Assembly: GCF_009797935.1 (NCBI RefSeq)
Contig: NZ_VOLC01000003.1
Span: 124,001-188,000 of the forward strand
Direction: 5' to 3'
Source: Lunatibacter salilacus
Lineage (GTDB): Bacteria > Bacteroidota > Bacteroidia > Cytophagales > Cyclobacteriaceae
Length of the DNA: 64,000 nt
Shown here: one piece after another, positions 8,191 to 16,812 of the stretch
Numbering within the stretch: position 1 is the stretch's first letter
Layout: each line of letters begins with the position of its first letter
Made by a program: the position numbers and the translations under genes
Notes under the pieces: generated by a model
Told to the model about the DNA's origin: nothing
The model's input: only the letters and a program-made list of their open reading frames with translations
Database searches by the model: none

Positions 8191-10812
8191 ATGAAAAGAA
8201 GACACGCAGTAAAAGCTATCGCATTAGGGACAGTTACCCCTCATTTTCTATTTGGTGAGCCAAATCCAACGAAACCTGATATACAATCACTGGCAAATGT
8301 AAAAAAAGCGTTTTTTGAAAGTAGCTGGAGTAATTGGCCGGATATGCCTTGGATAGGTCCGGAGTACTGGGGTAACAGACTACAGGATTGGGAAATCAGA
8401 AATGGAAAGGCAGTATGTGTGGTCAGCGATAAAAACAGAACCCTTCATAGCCTCACTCACCAAATTCACGAAGAACAGGGAAATTTTCAATCAAAGGTCA
8501 CCGTGGAATGGCTGAATCCGAATGTCCTTGGGAAGCCGGAGGCTTATATAGGATTCCGGATCGGGGCTAAAGGGACATTTGAAGACTACAGGTCTGCGGC
8601 TGTGTTTGGCGAAGGGATTGATTGTGGAATTAACGGAGTGGGGCACCTTTTTATAGGTAAAGAAACTACTGAAAGTAAATTGTCCCTGTCCGGTACTTAT
8701 ACCCTTCAACTTGGTGCGGAATTCCGTGACAATCAATATGAATTAAGCCTGAGCGTTTTTGAGCAAGGAAATGGCAAAGTCATTTCTTCTATAAGTTTGG
8801 AAAATATATCCAATCAGGACCTTAGCGGGAATTTGGCCTTGGTGTCCCATTTTCCTGACATGGAAGAAGGTAGTGAAAAGCCTTCTGTGGCTTTTTCCGA
8901 TTGGGTAATCAGTGGTGATAAAATCAGTCAAAACAGGTATCAGGCTTTTGGTCCGATCTGCTTTGCCTATTATACCTTACATGACGGGGTTTTAAAAATG
9001 GGTACCCAATTGGCTCCAGTTGATAAAGTAAACGGGCTTAAGGTGAGTTTGCAAACGGCCAAAAGCTCCGGTTGGACCACAATTCAAGAAGGCCTACCGG
9101 ACCCGTTGGGAAGGGTGGTACAGTTTAAAGTAAGGAATTGGAGCTCTATGGAAAAGGTGCCTTACCGGGTCAAACTTGAACTGCCACTAAAGGATGGGGT
9201 CTATGAATATTATTATGAAGGTTCCATCGCAGCAGAGCCAAAGGCAGCAGATAAAGTAAAAATGGCTGTTTTCAGTTGCAATGCGGATCATGGATTTCCC
9301 GATACCGAAGTCAGTGTTAATTCGCTAATGCACCGACCCGATCTAGCTGTATTTCTGGGGGATCAATTCTATGAAGGCACCGGAGGCTTTGGTATTCAAA
9401 CCTCCCCCTTGGAAAAGTCCAGCCTAGATTATTTAAGGAAATGGTATATGTTTGGCTGGTCCTACCGGGAAATATTCAGAAATATCCCCTCTGTCTTTAT
9501 ACCCGATGACCATGATGTGTATCATGGCAATGTATGGGGAGAAGGAGGCGAAAAAGCTCCTACAGACGAAGGTTGGGGATATGTAGCCCAAGATCAAGGC
9601 GGATATAAAATGCCTGCGGAGTGGGTCAATATGGTACAATTGACGCAGACGGGGCATCTGCCAGGGCCCTATGACCCCACTCCTGTAAAACAAGGCATTA
9701 CTACTTATTATACCGACTGGGTGTATGGCGGGATTAGTTTTGCCATATTGGAGGACCGCAAATTCAAAACAGCGCCAAAAAACATACTCCCCGAGGAAGC
9801 GAAGGTTTTAAATGGCTTTATACAAAATCGGGAGTTTGACATAAAAGCCCATTATGACATCGATGCGGAACTCCTGGGACAAAGACAAATGAAGTTTTTG
9901 GAACATTGGGCTACAGATTGGAGTAAGGGGGCGGAAATGAAAGCTGTATTGTCGCAGACCAACTTTTGTACCGTAGCCACGCTTCCAAAAGGGAGTATTA
10001 TTGACAGTATCGTCCCCAGTCTACCCATCCCCAGCCTGGGTGAATACGTGGAGGGAGATGCCCCTACTACGGATATGGATTCCAACGGCTGGCCGCAAAA
10101 AGGCAGGGATGAAGCATTGAAGGTAATTCGGAAAAGTTTTGCTTTGCATGTGGCAGGCGACCAACATCTCGGCTCGGTGGTGCATTATGGTATAGAGGAG
10201 CATGGGGATGCGGGATTTGGTTTTGCAGGCCCTGCGTTGAACAACCTTTTTCCGCGCCGTTGGTGGCCAACCTTAGCCAAGGATCACCAACCATTACCCG
10301 GAAAACCACCCTATACCGGGAAATTTCAGGATGGCTTTGGAAATAAGATGACCGTCCATGCCGTGGCCAATCCCCGCAAGACCAATAGGCAGCCCGAGCG
10401 TATCTATGACAGAGCCACCGGCTATGCCCTGGTGACCTTTGATAAAGCGGAAAGAACCATGAAACTGGAATGTTGGCCGCGATTTGTAGACCCTGAAAAA
10501 AATCCTTCCGGCCAGTATGAGGGCTGGCCCATCACCATTGCCCAAGAGGAAAACTATGGTAGGAAAGCCGTCGGATTCCTACCTTTGCTGGACCTGAAAG
10601 GGGTGCAAAATCCAGTGGTAAAAGTAATCAATGACAAAAATGGGGAAATAGAGTATTCGTTGCCTGTAAAGGGAGAAAGCTTCCGGCCAAAAGTATTCCA
10701 ACGTGGAAAATACTCACTTCATGTTCAGGATGCCGTTACGGGAAAAGAAAAGCTAATCGCTGGGATATCCCTAGCCAAAAATGAAAATGAAACCTTGACA
10801 ATTACGCTGTAA
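8191..10812 (+). CDS. PhoD-like metallophosphatase, exported
   Basis: A large (873-residue) exported phosphoesterase. The N-terminus has a twin-arginine-like start (KRRHAVKAIALG), consistent with Tat export. Residues about 40-245 form a beta-rich module with many aromatic residues. The metallophosphatase part begins near 355 and shows FSCNAD (361-366), LGDQ (389-392), PDDHD (438-442) and a late GDQH (656-659), the metal and active-site pattern of PhoD-type enzymes. It sits 7 bp before a sulfatase gene, in line with cooperative removal of phosphate and sulfate esters. The substrate is unknown; related secreted proteins in marine Bacteroidota and Planctomycetes accompany sulfatases. Confidence 0.8.
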   Translation: MKRRHAVKAIALGTVTPHFLFGEPNPTKPDIQSLANVKKAFFESSWSNWPDMPWIGPEYWGNRLQDWEIRNGKAVCVVSDKNRTLHSLTHQIHEEQGNFQSKVTVEWLNPNVLGKPEAYIGFRIGAKGTFEDYRSAAVFGEGIDCGINGVGHLFIGKETTESKLSLSGTYTLQLGAEFRDNQYELSLSVFEQGNGKVISSISLENISNQDLSGNLALVSHFPDMEEGSEKPSVAFSDWVISGDKISQNRYQAFGPICFAYYTLHDGVLKMGTQLAPVDKVNGLKVSLQTAKSSGWTTIQEGLPDPLGRVVQFKVRNWSSMEKVPYRVKLELPLKDGVYEYYYEGSIAAEPKAADKVKMAVFSCNADHGFPDTEVSVNSLMHRPDLAVFLGDQFYEGTGGFGIQTSPLEKSSLDYLRKWYMFGWSYREIFRNIPSVFIPDDHDVYHGNVWGEGGEKAPTDEGWGYVAQDQGGYKMPAEWVNMVQLTQTGHLPGPYDPTPVKQGITTYYTDWVYGGISFAILEDRKFKTAPKNILPEEAKVLNGFIQNREFDIKAHYDIDAELLGQRQMKFLEHWATDWSKGAEMKAVLSQTNFCTVATLPKGSIIDSIVPSLPIPSLGEYVEGDAPTTDMDSNGWPQKGRDEALKVIRKSFALHVAGDQHLGSVVHYGIEEHGDAGFGFAGPALNNLFPRRWWPTLAKDHQPLPGKPPYTGKFQDGFGNKMTVHAVANPRKTNRQPERIYDRATGYALVTFDKAERTMKLECWPRFVDPEKNPSGQYEGWPITIAQEENYGRKAVGFLPLLDLKGVQNPVVKVINDKNGEIEYSLPVKGESFRPKVFQRGKYSLHVQDAVTGKEKLIAGISLAKNENETLTITL

Positions 10813-10819
10813 TACAATT

Positions 10820-12391
10820 ATGTTGAAACTATTAAAAATGAAGAAAACCACGTTTTGCGTCTTTCATCTTGCGGCGGTCCTGATGTTTACCCAATGTCAG
10901 CGCCAGCACAATGAAGCATCTACTGACGGGCAAAACCTACCTAATATTGTCATCATCTATATGGATGACCTGGGATATGGAGATATGAGTGCCTATGGTG
11001 CTACGGAGCTACAAACACCCCATATGGACAAACTGGCAAATGGAGGTGTCCGCTTTACCAATGGCTATGCCTCATCGGCCACCTGTAGTCCCAGCAGATA
11101 TGCCTTGTTGACAGGCAGGTATCCTTGGCGCAATGAAAATGCGAAGATTCTGGCGGGAACTGCTCCGCTTTTAATCGGTACCGATGAATTGACCCTTCCG
11201 AAAATGCTGAAAGGGAAAGGTTACAAAACCGCCGTCATTGGCAAATGGCATTTGGGTTTGGGTGATGGACAGGTGGATTGGAACCAACGGGTCAGTCCTG
11301 GACCCAACGACGTGGGTTTCGACTATGCTTATATCATGGCGGCCACCCAGGACAGGGTGCCCACGGTGTACCTTGAAAATGGTACGGTGCGGGGTCTGGA
11401 CCCCGATGATCCCATATTGGTGGATTATGAAAAAAATTTCGAAGGAGAACCTACAGGGAAAGACAATCCGGAATTATTGCGCTTAAAGTGGCATCACGGC
11501 CACAACAACAGCATTGTGAATGGCATTCCCCGAATTGGATTTATGAAAGGCGGGGAAAATGCCAAATGGGTGGATGAGGATATGGCGGATCATTTTTTGG
11601 AGAGGACGCAAGAATACCTGCGGGAATCTAAAGATGAACCGTTTTTCCTCTATTATGCCTTGCAGCAACCCCATGTTCCCCGTACTCCCCACCCCAGATT
11701 TGAAGGCAAATCAGGCATGGGACCAAGGGGTGATGTGATTCTGGAAGCGGATTGGTGCATAGGGGAATTTATGAAAACGCTTGAAGAACAGGGGCTATTG
11801 GAAAATACCCTTGTCATTTTCACCAGCGACAACGGTCCCGTTCTGAATGACGGATATTATGATGACGCAGTGGAAAAATTAGGCGACCATACCCCTTGGG
11901 GTCCGCTCAGAGGCGGTAAATATAGTCTTTTCGAAGCAGGCACACGGGTCCCTTTTATCACCTACTGGAAAGGAAAGATCAATGGTGGGGTATCCGATGC
12001 CATGGTAAGTCAGATCGATTTCTTTTCTTCCTTTGCAAGCCTCGTAGGCAGTTCCGAGAGAAGTGAAGACGGACAGGACCTGTTGTCGGTATTTATGGGT
12101 GAAAGCCAGGTTGGCCGGGAGACCTTGGTATTGGAAGCCACTACCCGAACGGCCCTCAGACACAAGAATTGGATCATGATACCTCCCTATAAGGGTCCTG
12201 CTGTAAATACCCAAGTCAATATAGAATTGGGAAATGATGAGGCCTTTCAGTTGTATGATTTAAGCCAAGATATTGGTCAGCAAAGAAACCTTGCAAAAGA
12301 AAAACCGGATAAATTAAAAGAATTGGTGGATGTTTTTATAGGAATTCGTGGGGCGGATTTTGTTGATATTGAAGATTTAGAGTTGAAATAA
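10820..12391 (+). CDS. S1-family sulfatase, lipoprotein
   Basis: The second sulfatase of the cluster, anchored as a lipoprotein: a hydrophobic segment ends in the lipobox LMFTQC with Cys26. The formylglycine signature CSPSR is at 89-93 and LTGR at 97-100; DD at 49-50 and TSDNGP near 334 complete the metal site. The start may be ATG 10820 or ATG 10838 (MKKTTF), which lies six codons later and gives a more typical signal peptide. It lies 7 bp after the metallophosphatase gene, so the two are co-transcribed. It differs clearly from the first sulfatase, having a long insert between about 145 and 230, and probably acts on a different linkage. A 67 bp stem-loop element follows the stop. Confidence 0.9.
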   Translation: MLKLLKMKKTTFCVFHLAAVLMFTQCQRQHNEASTDGQNLPNIVIIYMDDLGYGDMSAYGATELQTPHMDKLANGGVRFTNGYASSATCSPSRYALLTGRYPWRNENAKILAGTAPLLIGTDELTLPKMLKGKGYKTAVIGKWHLGLGDGQVDWNQRVSPGPNDVGFDYAYIMAATQDRVPTVYLENGTVRGLDPDDPILVDYEKNFEGEPTGKDNPELLRLKWHHGHNNSIVNGIPRIGFMKGGENAKWVDEDMADHFLERTQEYLRESKDEPFFLYYALQQPHVPRTPHPRFEGKSGMGPRGDVILEADWCIGEFMKTLEEQGLLENTLVIFTSDNGPVLNDGYYDDAVEKLGDHTPWGPLRGGKYSLFEAGTRVPFITYWKGKINGGVSDAMVSQIDFFSSFASLVGSSERSEDGQDLLSVFMGESQVGRETLVLEATTRTALRHKNWIMIPPYKGPAVNTQVNIELGNDEAFQLYDLSQDIGQQRNLAKEKPDKLKELVDVFIGIRGADFVDIEDLELK

Positions 12392-12413
12392 TGAATTCTT
12401 CTTAAATCCCCAT

Positions 12414-12480
12414 AAACCCTCCAGGTTTTATTGGTAATAAATTAGTTGTTTAGACTAGATGGGTAAAACCTGGAGGGTTT
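12414..12480. repeat. AAACCTGG stem-loop element, full copy 1
   Basis: Perfect 17 bp arms, AAACCCTCCAGGTTTTA (12414-12430) and its complement (12464-12480), around a 33-base loop. T residues follow (TTTTTCTT), so it may also terminate transcription from the sulfatase that ends 22 bases upstream. Its loop is alignable with the loop of the copy at 54506-54577. Confidence 0.75.
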
Positions 12481-12514
12481 TTCTTCAACGGTTACGAGAA
12501 GGTGCGTGCTATGG

Positions 12515-12564
12515 ATTTTAGTTATTTGTTCAAACTAAACGGGTGAAACCTGGAAGGTTTTACT
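12515..12564. repeat. AAACCTGG stem-loop element, right-half copy 2
   Basis: Matches the loop and right arm of copy 1 (TTAGTTATTTGTTC, then GGGTGAAACCTGGAAGG) but has no matching left arm. It is probably a truncated or decayed duplicate lying directly after copy 1. Confidence 0.6.
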
Positions 12565-12826
12565 TTATCTGTTACAGGTAAGCACCTAGGATTTTAGGAG
12601 TTTTATAAAAGTCAGGTAAACCTTCACACTGAATTTTGGTTGGCAGCATAAGTAGAAAATAAACCATAATTTATTTACACGGCAAAATTTCACATCAAAG
12701 GAAGTAAAAAAGAGTCCAACGATAATTTTTTGTTAATTAAATATATTTTAGAATTTTTTATTCAATTTTTTACAACAATTGTAGAAAAAGGTTGTTTCAG
12801 GATATGTAACTAACCAAAAAAATACC

Positions 12827-13333
12827 ATGATCAAATTGTTGAGTACGTTCGTAATGGCCCTTCTTGTAAGTGTAACAGTTCTGGCCAATGATGAGGTAGA
12901 TAACCCTCTTAAGAAAAATGCAGATATGGACATCGTTGACTTGGCAGCAAGTACTGATTTCCTTTCCACCCTGGTAGCGGCAGTAAAAGCTGGAGATTTA
13001 GTGGATGTTTTGAAAGGTGACGGACCTTTCACTGTGTTTGCGCCAACTAACGAAGCATTTGCAAAACTTCCTGCCGGAACGGTGGAAGAGTTGTTGAAGC
13101 CTGAGAATAAGGCCAAACTAATAGAAGTGCTTACCTACCATGTAGTACCCGGTGTGATAAAATCTACGGATTTGAAAGACGGGCAAAAGGCGAAAACGGT
13201 GCAAGGTCAAGAGATTACAGTATCGCTAAAAGACGGAAAGGCAATGATTAACAATGCCACAGTTACCGCGGCCGATATAGAGGCAACTAACGGAATTGTT
13301 CACGTCATCGATACAGTAATCTTACCACAATAA
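12827..13333 (+). CDS. Secreted fasciclin (FAS1) domain protein
   Basis: A 168-residue protein with a signal peptide (about residues 1-21, ending VTVLANDE) and one FAS1 domain covering the rest. Family motifs are visible: [15 protein letters not shown] (H1-type box) and [12 protein letters not shown] (H2-type box) at the C-terminus. FAS1 proteins are secreted or periplasmic and linked to adhesion, but no enzymatic role is established. The gene stands alone between the sulfatase cluster and the convergent comB gene and ends in a shared terminator. Confidence 0.92.
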   Translation: MIKLLSTFVMALLVSVTVLANDEVDNPLKKNADMDIVDLAASTDFLSTLVAAVKAGDLVDVLKGDGPFTVFAPTNEAFAKLPAGTVEELLKPENKAKLIEVLTYHVVPGVIKSTDLKDGQKAKTVQGQEITVSLKDGKAMINNATVTAADIEATNGIVHVIDTVILPQ

Positions 13334-13355
13334 GAATTTAGGTTGATTCAGTAAT

Positions 13356-13394
13356 AAATCCCTACCAACCTATACGTTGGCGGGGATTTTTTTT
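13356..13394. terminator. Bidirectional terminator between the fasciclin gene and comB
   Basis: Arms AAATCCCTACCAAC and GTTGGCGGGGATTT flank a 6-base loop and are followed by a T run on the plus strand; the minus strand also ends in T residues. The hairpin contains the comB stop codon and its last codons. Confidence 0.85.
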
Positions 13395-14089
13395 GAGATT
13401 ATTTCATCCTTAACCAAAATCGCCACCATGTCATATTTGTTTTGGGTTAGGCAAAAATCTATATCCTCCTCAATATTGTAATTCTGCAAGCGCTTGGCGT
13501 GGGATGCTTTTTTTAAGAACCCCACTAAGTCAGACTTTACTTGATTGTAAAGGGTTTCCATGGCCAACGTTCCATCACAATCATAAGGAAATTGAAGCAA
13601 AGATGTCAATGCTCCTGCGTAAAGCGAATCTTCTAAATTAAACTTGCCTTTCCATCCCGCACAAAAAATCAGGACAGGCTTATTTTTTTTCCGGATATAT
13701 GTTGCAGTTGCCTCTAAATTAAGAAACGCTCCTATCAGCACCTCATGCGACCCCTCTTTGGAACGTTCTATAGCAACTGTACCATTAGTAGTTGTCATAG
13801 CAATGCGTTTTCCTTCGTACGACCGATCCAGGTAGCTTAAAGGGGAGTTTCCCAATATAAAACCATCCTCTGTTTGGCCATTTCGTTCACCTGCGATGAT
13901 ATATCCTGTATTGGACAGCGCGCGACAAGTTTCCAAATCCTCTACGGGCTTGATGCTTTTAACGCCGTTTGCCAATGCTGTTACCATCGTGGAAGTAGCT
14001 CTGAAAATATCAACCACAACAACAATTTTTCCACGAAGGTCGTGTAAATGTATCAGTTCGGGACTGAAACAAATTTCCAATGAATTCAT
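13370..14089 (-). CDS. comB: Probable 2-phosphosulfolactate phosphatase (ComB family)
   Basis: A 239-residue ComB-family protein. Visible family features are the N-terminal VVVVDIFRATST segment with conserved Asp and Arg, AGERNG, GNSPLSY and MTTTNGT. ComB removes phosphate from 2-phosphosulfolactate to give sulfolactate, a step first defined in coenzyme M synthesis of methanogens. In Bacteroidota no coenzyme M is expected, so the product may feed sulfonate or sulfonolipid chemistry; this is inference. The gene lies 17 bp downstream of gcvT on the same strand and is probably co-transcribed with it. Its last five codons and stop lie inside the terminator hairpin. Confidence 0.88.
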   Translation of the reverse strand: MNSLEICFSPELIHLHDLRGKIVVVVDIFRATSTMVTALANGVKSIKPVEDLETCRALSNTGYIIAGERNGQTEDGFILGNSPLSYLDRSYEGKRIAMTTTNGTVAIERSKEGSHEVLIGAFLNLEATATYIRKKNKPVLIFCAGWKGKFNLEDSLYAGALTSLLQFPYDCDGTLAMETLYNQVKSDLVGFLKKASHAKRLQNYNIEEDIDFCLTQNKYDMVAILVKDEIISKKIPANV

Positions 14090-14106
14090 ATCTGCGAGTA
14101 GTTGAA

Positions 14107-15201
14107 TTAAATTTGCAATAAGGGAAGTTTATATACCGTTGCCTCCAGCCTTTTGTTTCGCACCTCAATAATTATGATCGTGCCGGGTTTGGAATATTCT
14201 GTTGGGACATATCCCAGTCCTATACCAATTCCCATACTTGGAGACTGGGTCCCTGAAGTAACCTCGCCGATGGGTTCTCCCTCAGTATTGAGAATGTTGT
14301 AGTGGGTCCGGGGAATTCCCTTTTCATTTAAGATAAACCCTACCAACTTTTTCGCTACGCCTTGTTCTTTTTGGGCTTTCAAATTTTCGCTGTTGATAAA
14401 GGGTTTTGAAAATTTGGTGATCCACCCAAGTCCAGCTTCTAGCGGGGAGGTTTCATCCGTAATATCATTTCCATACAGGCAGAACCCCATTTCGAGTCTT
14501 AAGGTGTCCCGTGCACCCAATCCAATAGGTTGAATGCCATGATCTTTTCCAGCCTCAAAAATCGCATTCCAAATACGGGAAGCGTGTTCATTTTTAACAT
14601 AAATTTCAAATCCACCAGCCCCAGTATATCCCGTAGCGGAAAGGATAACATCCGGTATCCCGGCAAGTTCACCGACTGCAAAGTGGTAGAAGGGAATCGA
14701 TCTTAAGTCCACTGGGGTAAGCGACTGCAGCGTATCGAGAGCCAAGGGCCCCTGTACGGCAAAAAGGGAAAGCTCATCCGAAATATTCTGAAGCGTGGCA
14801 CCTACGGTGTTATGCGTGTTGATCCAATCCCAGTCCTTTTGAATATTGGAGGCGTTTACGACAAGCATATATTCCTCTTCGGACATTTTATAAACCAGCA
14901 AATCATCTACAATGCCTCCGGTCTCATTGGGAAAGCAAGAATATTGCGCCTGTCCAATTGCAAGCTTGGAAGCATCATTGGAAGTAACCCATTGAATCAA
15001 CTCCAGAGCCTTCGGTCCGGTGACTAAAAACTCTCCCATGTGGGACACATCAAAAACGCCTACCTTTTCACGGACGGTCTTGTGCTCCTCTATATCTGAA
15101 GTGTATCTGACTGGCATGTGAAATCCCGCAAAAGGGATTATTTTCGCACCCAAAGACGTGTGGATATCGTGAAGGGCTACTGTTTTGATTTCTTCCTGCA
15201 T
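14107..15201 (-). CDS. gcvT: Glycine cleavage system T protein (aminomethyltransferase)
   Basis: Transfers the methylene group from the lipoyl H protein to tetrahydrofolate and releases ammonia. The 364-residue length is normal. Visible features are [10 protein letters not shown] near the N-terminus, [10 protein letters not shown], the folate-site Asp in SNDASKLA, and [12 protein letters not shown] followed by [12 protein letters not shown]. The other glycine cleavage genes (gcvH, gcvP) are not in the window, as is common in Bacteroidota. It is the first gene of a two-gene unit with comB. I see no glycine riboswitch upstream; the preceding 160 bases have no such fold that I can recognise. Confidence 0.97.
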   Translation of the reverse strand: MQEEIKTVALHDIHTSLGAKIIPFAGFHMPVRYTSDIEEHKTVREKVGVFDVSHMGEFLVTGPKALELIQWVTSNDASKLAIGQAQYSCFPNETGGIVDDLLVYKMSEEEYMLVVNASNIQKDWDWINTHNTVGATLQNISDELSLFAVQGPLALDTLQSLTPVDLRSIPFYHFAVGELAGIPDVILSATGYTGAGGFEIYVKNEHASRIWNAIFEAGKDHGIQPIGLGARDTLRLEMGFCLYGNDITDETSPLEAGLGWITKFSKPFINSENLKAQKEQGVAKKLVGFILNEKGIPRTHYNILNTEGEPIGEVTSGTQSPSMGIGIGLGYVPTEYSKPGTIIIIEVRNKRLEATVYKLPLLQI

Positions 15202-15365
15202 GTGTTTGATTTTTCTGGATACGTAGTAAGTGGTTTACGGCGAAATCAGGTTCTATCTGCAATTAGGCCAGTTGAGGATTTAAAATTAAACGGGAATGAG
15301 GGAATCACCTAACAAATCCCCTTTTTAATCGGTTTTATTGTCTCTTTGAATTCACGGGTACGCCG

Positions 15366-15396
15366 ATAAAAAATGGGTCCCGAAGTAGAGACCCAT
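15366..15396 (-). terminator. Terminator after susD
   Basis: On the minus strand, ATGGGTC and GACCCAT (7 bp stem, 15373-15379 with 15390-15396) are followed directly by TTTTTTA. It lies 24 bases past the susD stop. Confidence 0.85.
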
Positions 15397-15419
15397 TATC
15401 TGATTTCATTGCGAGTTTT

Positions 15420-16799
15420 TTAGCCCGCATATCCAGGATTTTGGATAAGGTTTTCGTTTACATCCATTTCGCGCTGGGGAATGGGGAAAACCATCCGGGG
15501 GTCATCATGGGAATAAATGATTTCCGCATTGATATTGTCGCGAATAGTACCCCTTGTTCGCTTTACATCGTGGATGATGTGGCCTTCATGTGCCAGTTCA
15601 AGCTTTCTTTCCAATAATATTTCCTGTAGACTCAATGTGGTTTTTGCAGGCAAATCCACCCTGGCTCTTATCCTGTTGATGTCTTCCAAGGGAGTGGCAC
15701 CGGTCGAAGTTCCTTCCCTAAAGTTTGCTTCCGCCCTTGTCAGGTACATTTCCGCAAGTCGGACTACTTTCACATTTTTAAATTGCTGGCGCCATTTGTC
15801 AGTTCGTAGGTCTTCCGCTCGGATGCTAAATTGGGTCAAGCGTTGGTCTTCCGCTTCATACAGGGCGATGTGGTTTTGCAATATCGTGATATCTCCCCCC
15901 CGCGCTCCTTCGTCGGGAGTAGAATAGAATAGGTGCATATCATTAGTTCCGTCTTGGGTATTTACCTGGATAGAAAATAAATCTTCGCTGGTGTCTGCAT
16001 CATTATTAAAGGCATTCATAAACCCGCTTGTAACCAAAGATTTTCCCGCTTCTGTCGCAGAAATTATCGCTCGGTTTGCCGCGTCTCTTGCATCTCCAAA
16101 ACGCTCCATTTGCAGATATACCCTCGAAAGCATAGCTGAAGCAACATGATTTTTCGCAAAAACTCCGTTAGTTGGAGGAAGAAGGCTCTCCGCTAGCGTT
16201 AAATCCGCCAGAATTTGCTGATAGACTTCGGCTACTGTATTTCGCACGACGAAATCTTCCTCTGAAATGGTAGTAGTGGGAGTCAATACTAACGGAACCC
16301 CTAAATTCTCAGTAGTACTTCCAGCCGAATAAGGTAATCCGTAAAATTTCACCAATTCGAAGTATAAGGCGCCGCGGATAAATAATGCCTCTCCTCTTAC
16401 GCGGTCCCTGTCCTCTTCATCGACTACATCAATAACACTAAGAATATTATTTGCGATGTTGATGGCATTATAGGCAGAGATCCATGTATCCGTTATAAAT
16501 GAATTGTTGGTGAAAATAGCTTTGTTATATACCTCCCTTGGCTGGTTATAGGTCCCTTCCCATCTAATTTCATTGTTGGATCCTAACATTTCTCCGTAAA
16601 GCTGTATCCATCCGCCGTAAAGTTCGACAGTTCGTAATTTAGCATAAGCGCCAATTAATACCCTTTTTATATTTGCGTCGCTGCTTAAGGCAATCGTTTG
16701 GTCGACACTTTGCGGAGGTAGAAGTTCAAGTTGATCTTCGCAGGAATAAAAAAAGAATATGCCCACTATTAATCCCAGTAATGTTATGTGTTTTTTCAT
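15420..16799 (-). CDS. SusD/RagB-family outer-membrane lipoprotein
   Basis: The surface glycan- or nutrient-binding partner of the adjacent SusC transporter. The ATG at 16799 (MKKHITLL) gives 459 residues and places a lipobox (FFFYSC) about 20 residues in; a longer frame to 16874 runs into susC and is rejected. SusD signs are TPR-like helices, RGEALFIRGALYFELVKFYG, the acidic/aromatic GVPLVL segment, and the C-terminal motif NPGY. The stop is followed by a terminator. It starts 14 bp after the SusC stop, so both are in one operon. No glycoside hydrolase, sigma or anti-sigma gene is next to the pair, so the ligand cannot be predicted. Confidence 0.95.
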   Translation of the reverse strand: MKKHITLLGLIVGIFFFYSCEDQLELLPPQSVDQTIALSSDANIKRVLIGAYAKLRTVELYGGWIQLYGEMLGSNNEIRWEGTYNQPREVYNKAIFTNNSFITDTWISAYNAINIANNILSVIDVVDEEDRDRVRGEALFIRGALYFELVKFYGLPYSAGSTTENLGVPLVLTPTTTISEEDFVVRNTVAEVYQQILADLTLAESLLPPTNGVFAKNHVASAMLSRVYLQMERFGDARDAANRAIISATEAGKSLVTSGFMNAFNNDADTSEDLFSIQVNTQDGTNDMHLFYSTPDEGARGGDITILQNHIALYEAEDQRLTQFSIRAEDLRTDKWRQQFKNVKVVRLAEMYLTRAEANFREGTSTGATPLEDINRIRARVDLPAKTTLSLQEILLERKLELAHEGHIIHDVKRTRGTIRDNINAEIIYSHDDPRMVFPIPQREMDVNENLIQNPGYAG

Positions 16800-16812
16800 C
16801 TGATTTAACTGT

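Larger units (their letters stand above)
12392..12826. other. 435 bp gap with one and a half AAACCTGG stem-loop elements
   Basis: The left 170 bases hold a complete stem-loop element (12414-12480) and a second, right-half copy (12515-12564). The remainder to 12826 is AT-rich leader for the fasciclin gene, with long T tracts. I find no convincing gene. TATATTTT at about 12741 resembles a -7 box, but I see no correctly spaced -33 TTTG. Confidence 0.5.

Noticed and set aside
15202-15365. Glycine riboswitch upstream of gcvT
   Set aside because: I could not find the paired aptamer core, and the leader is short.
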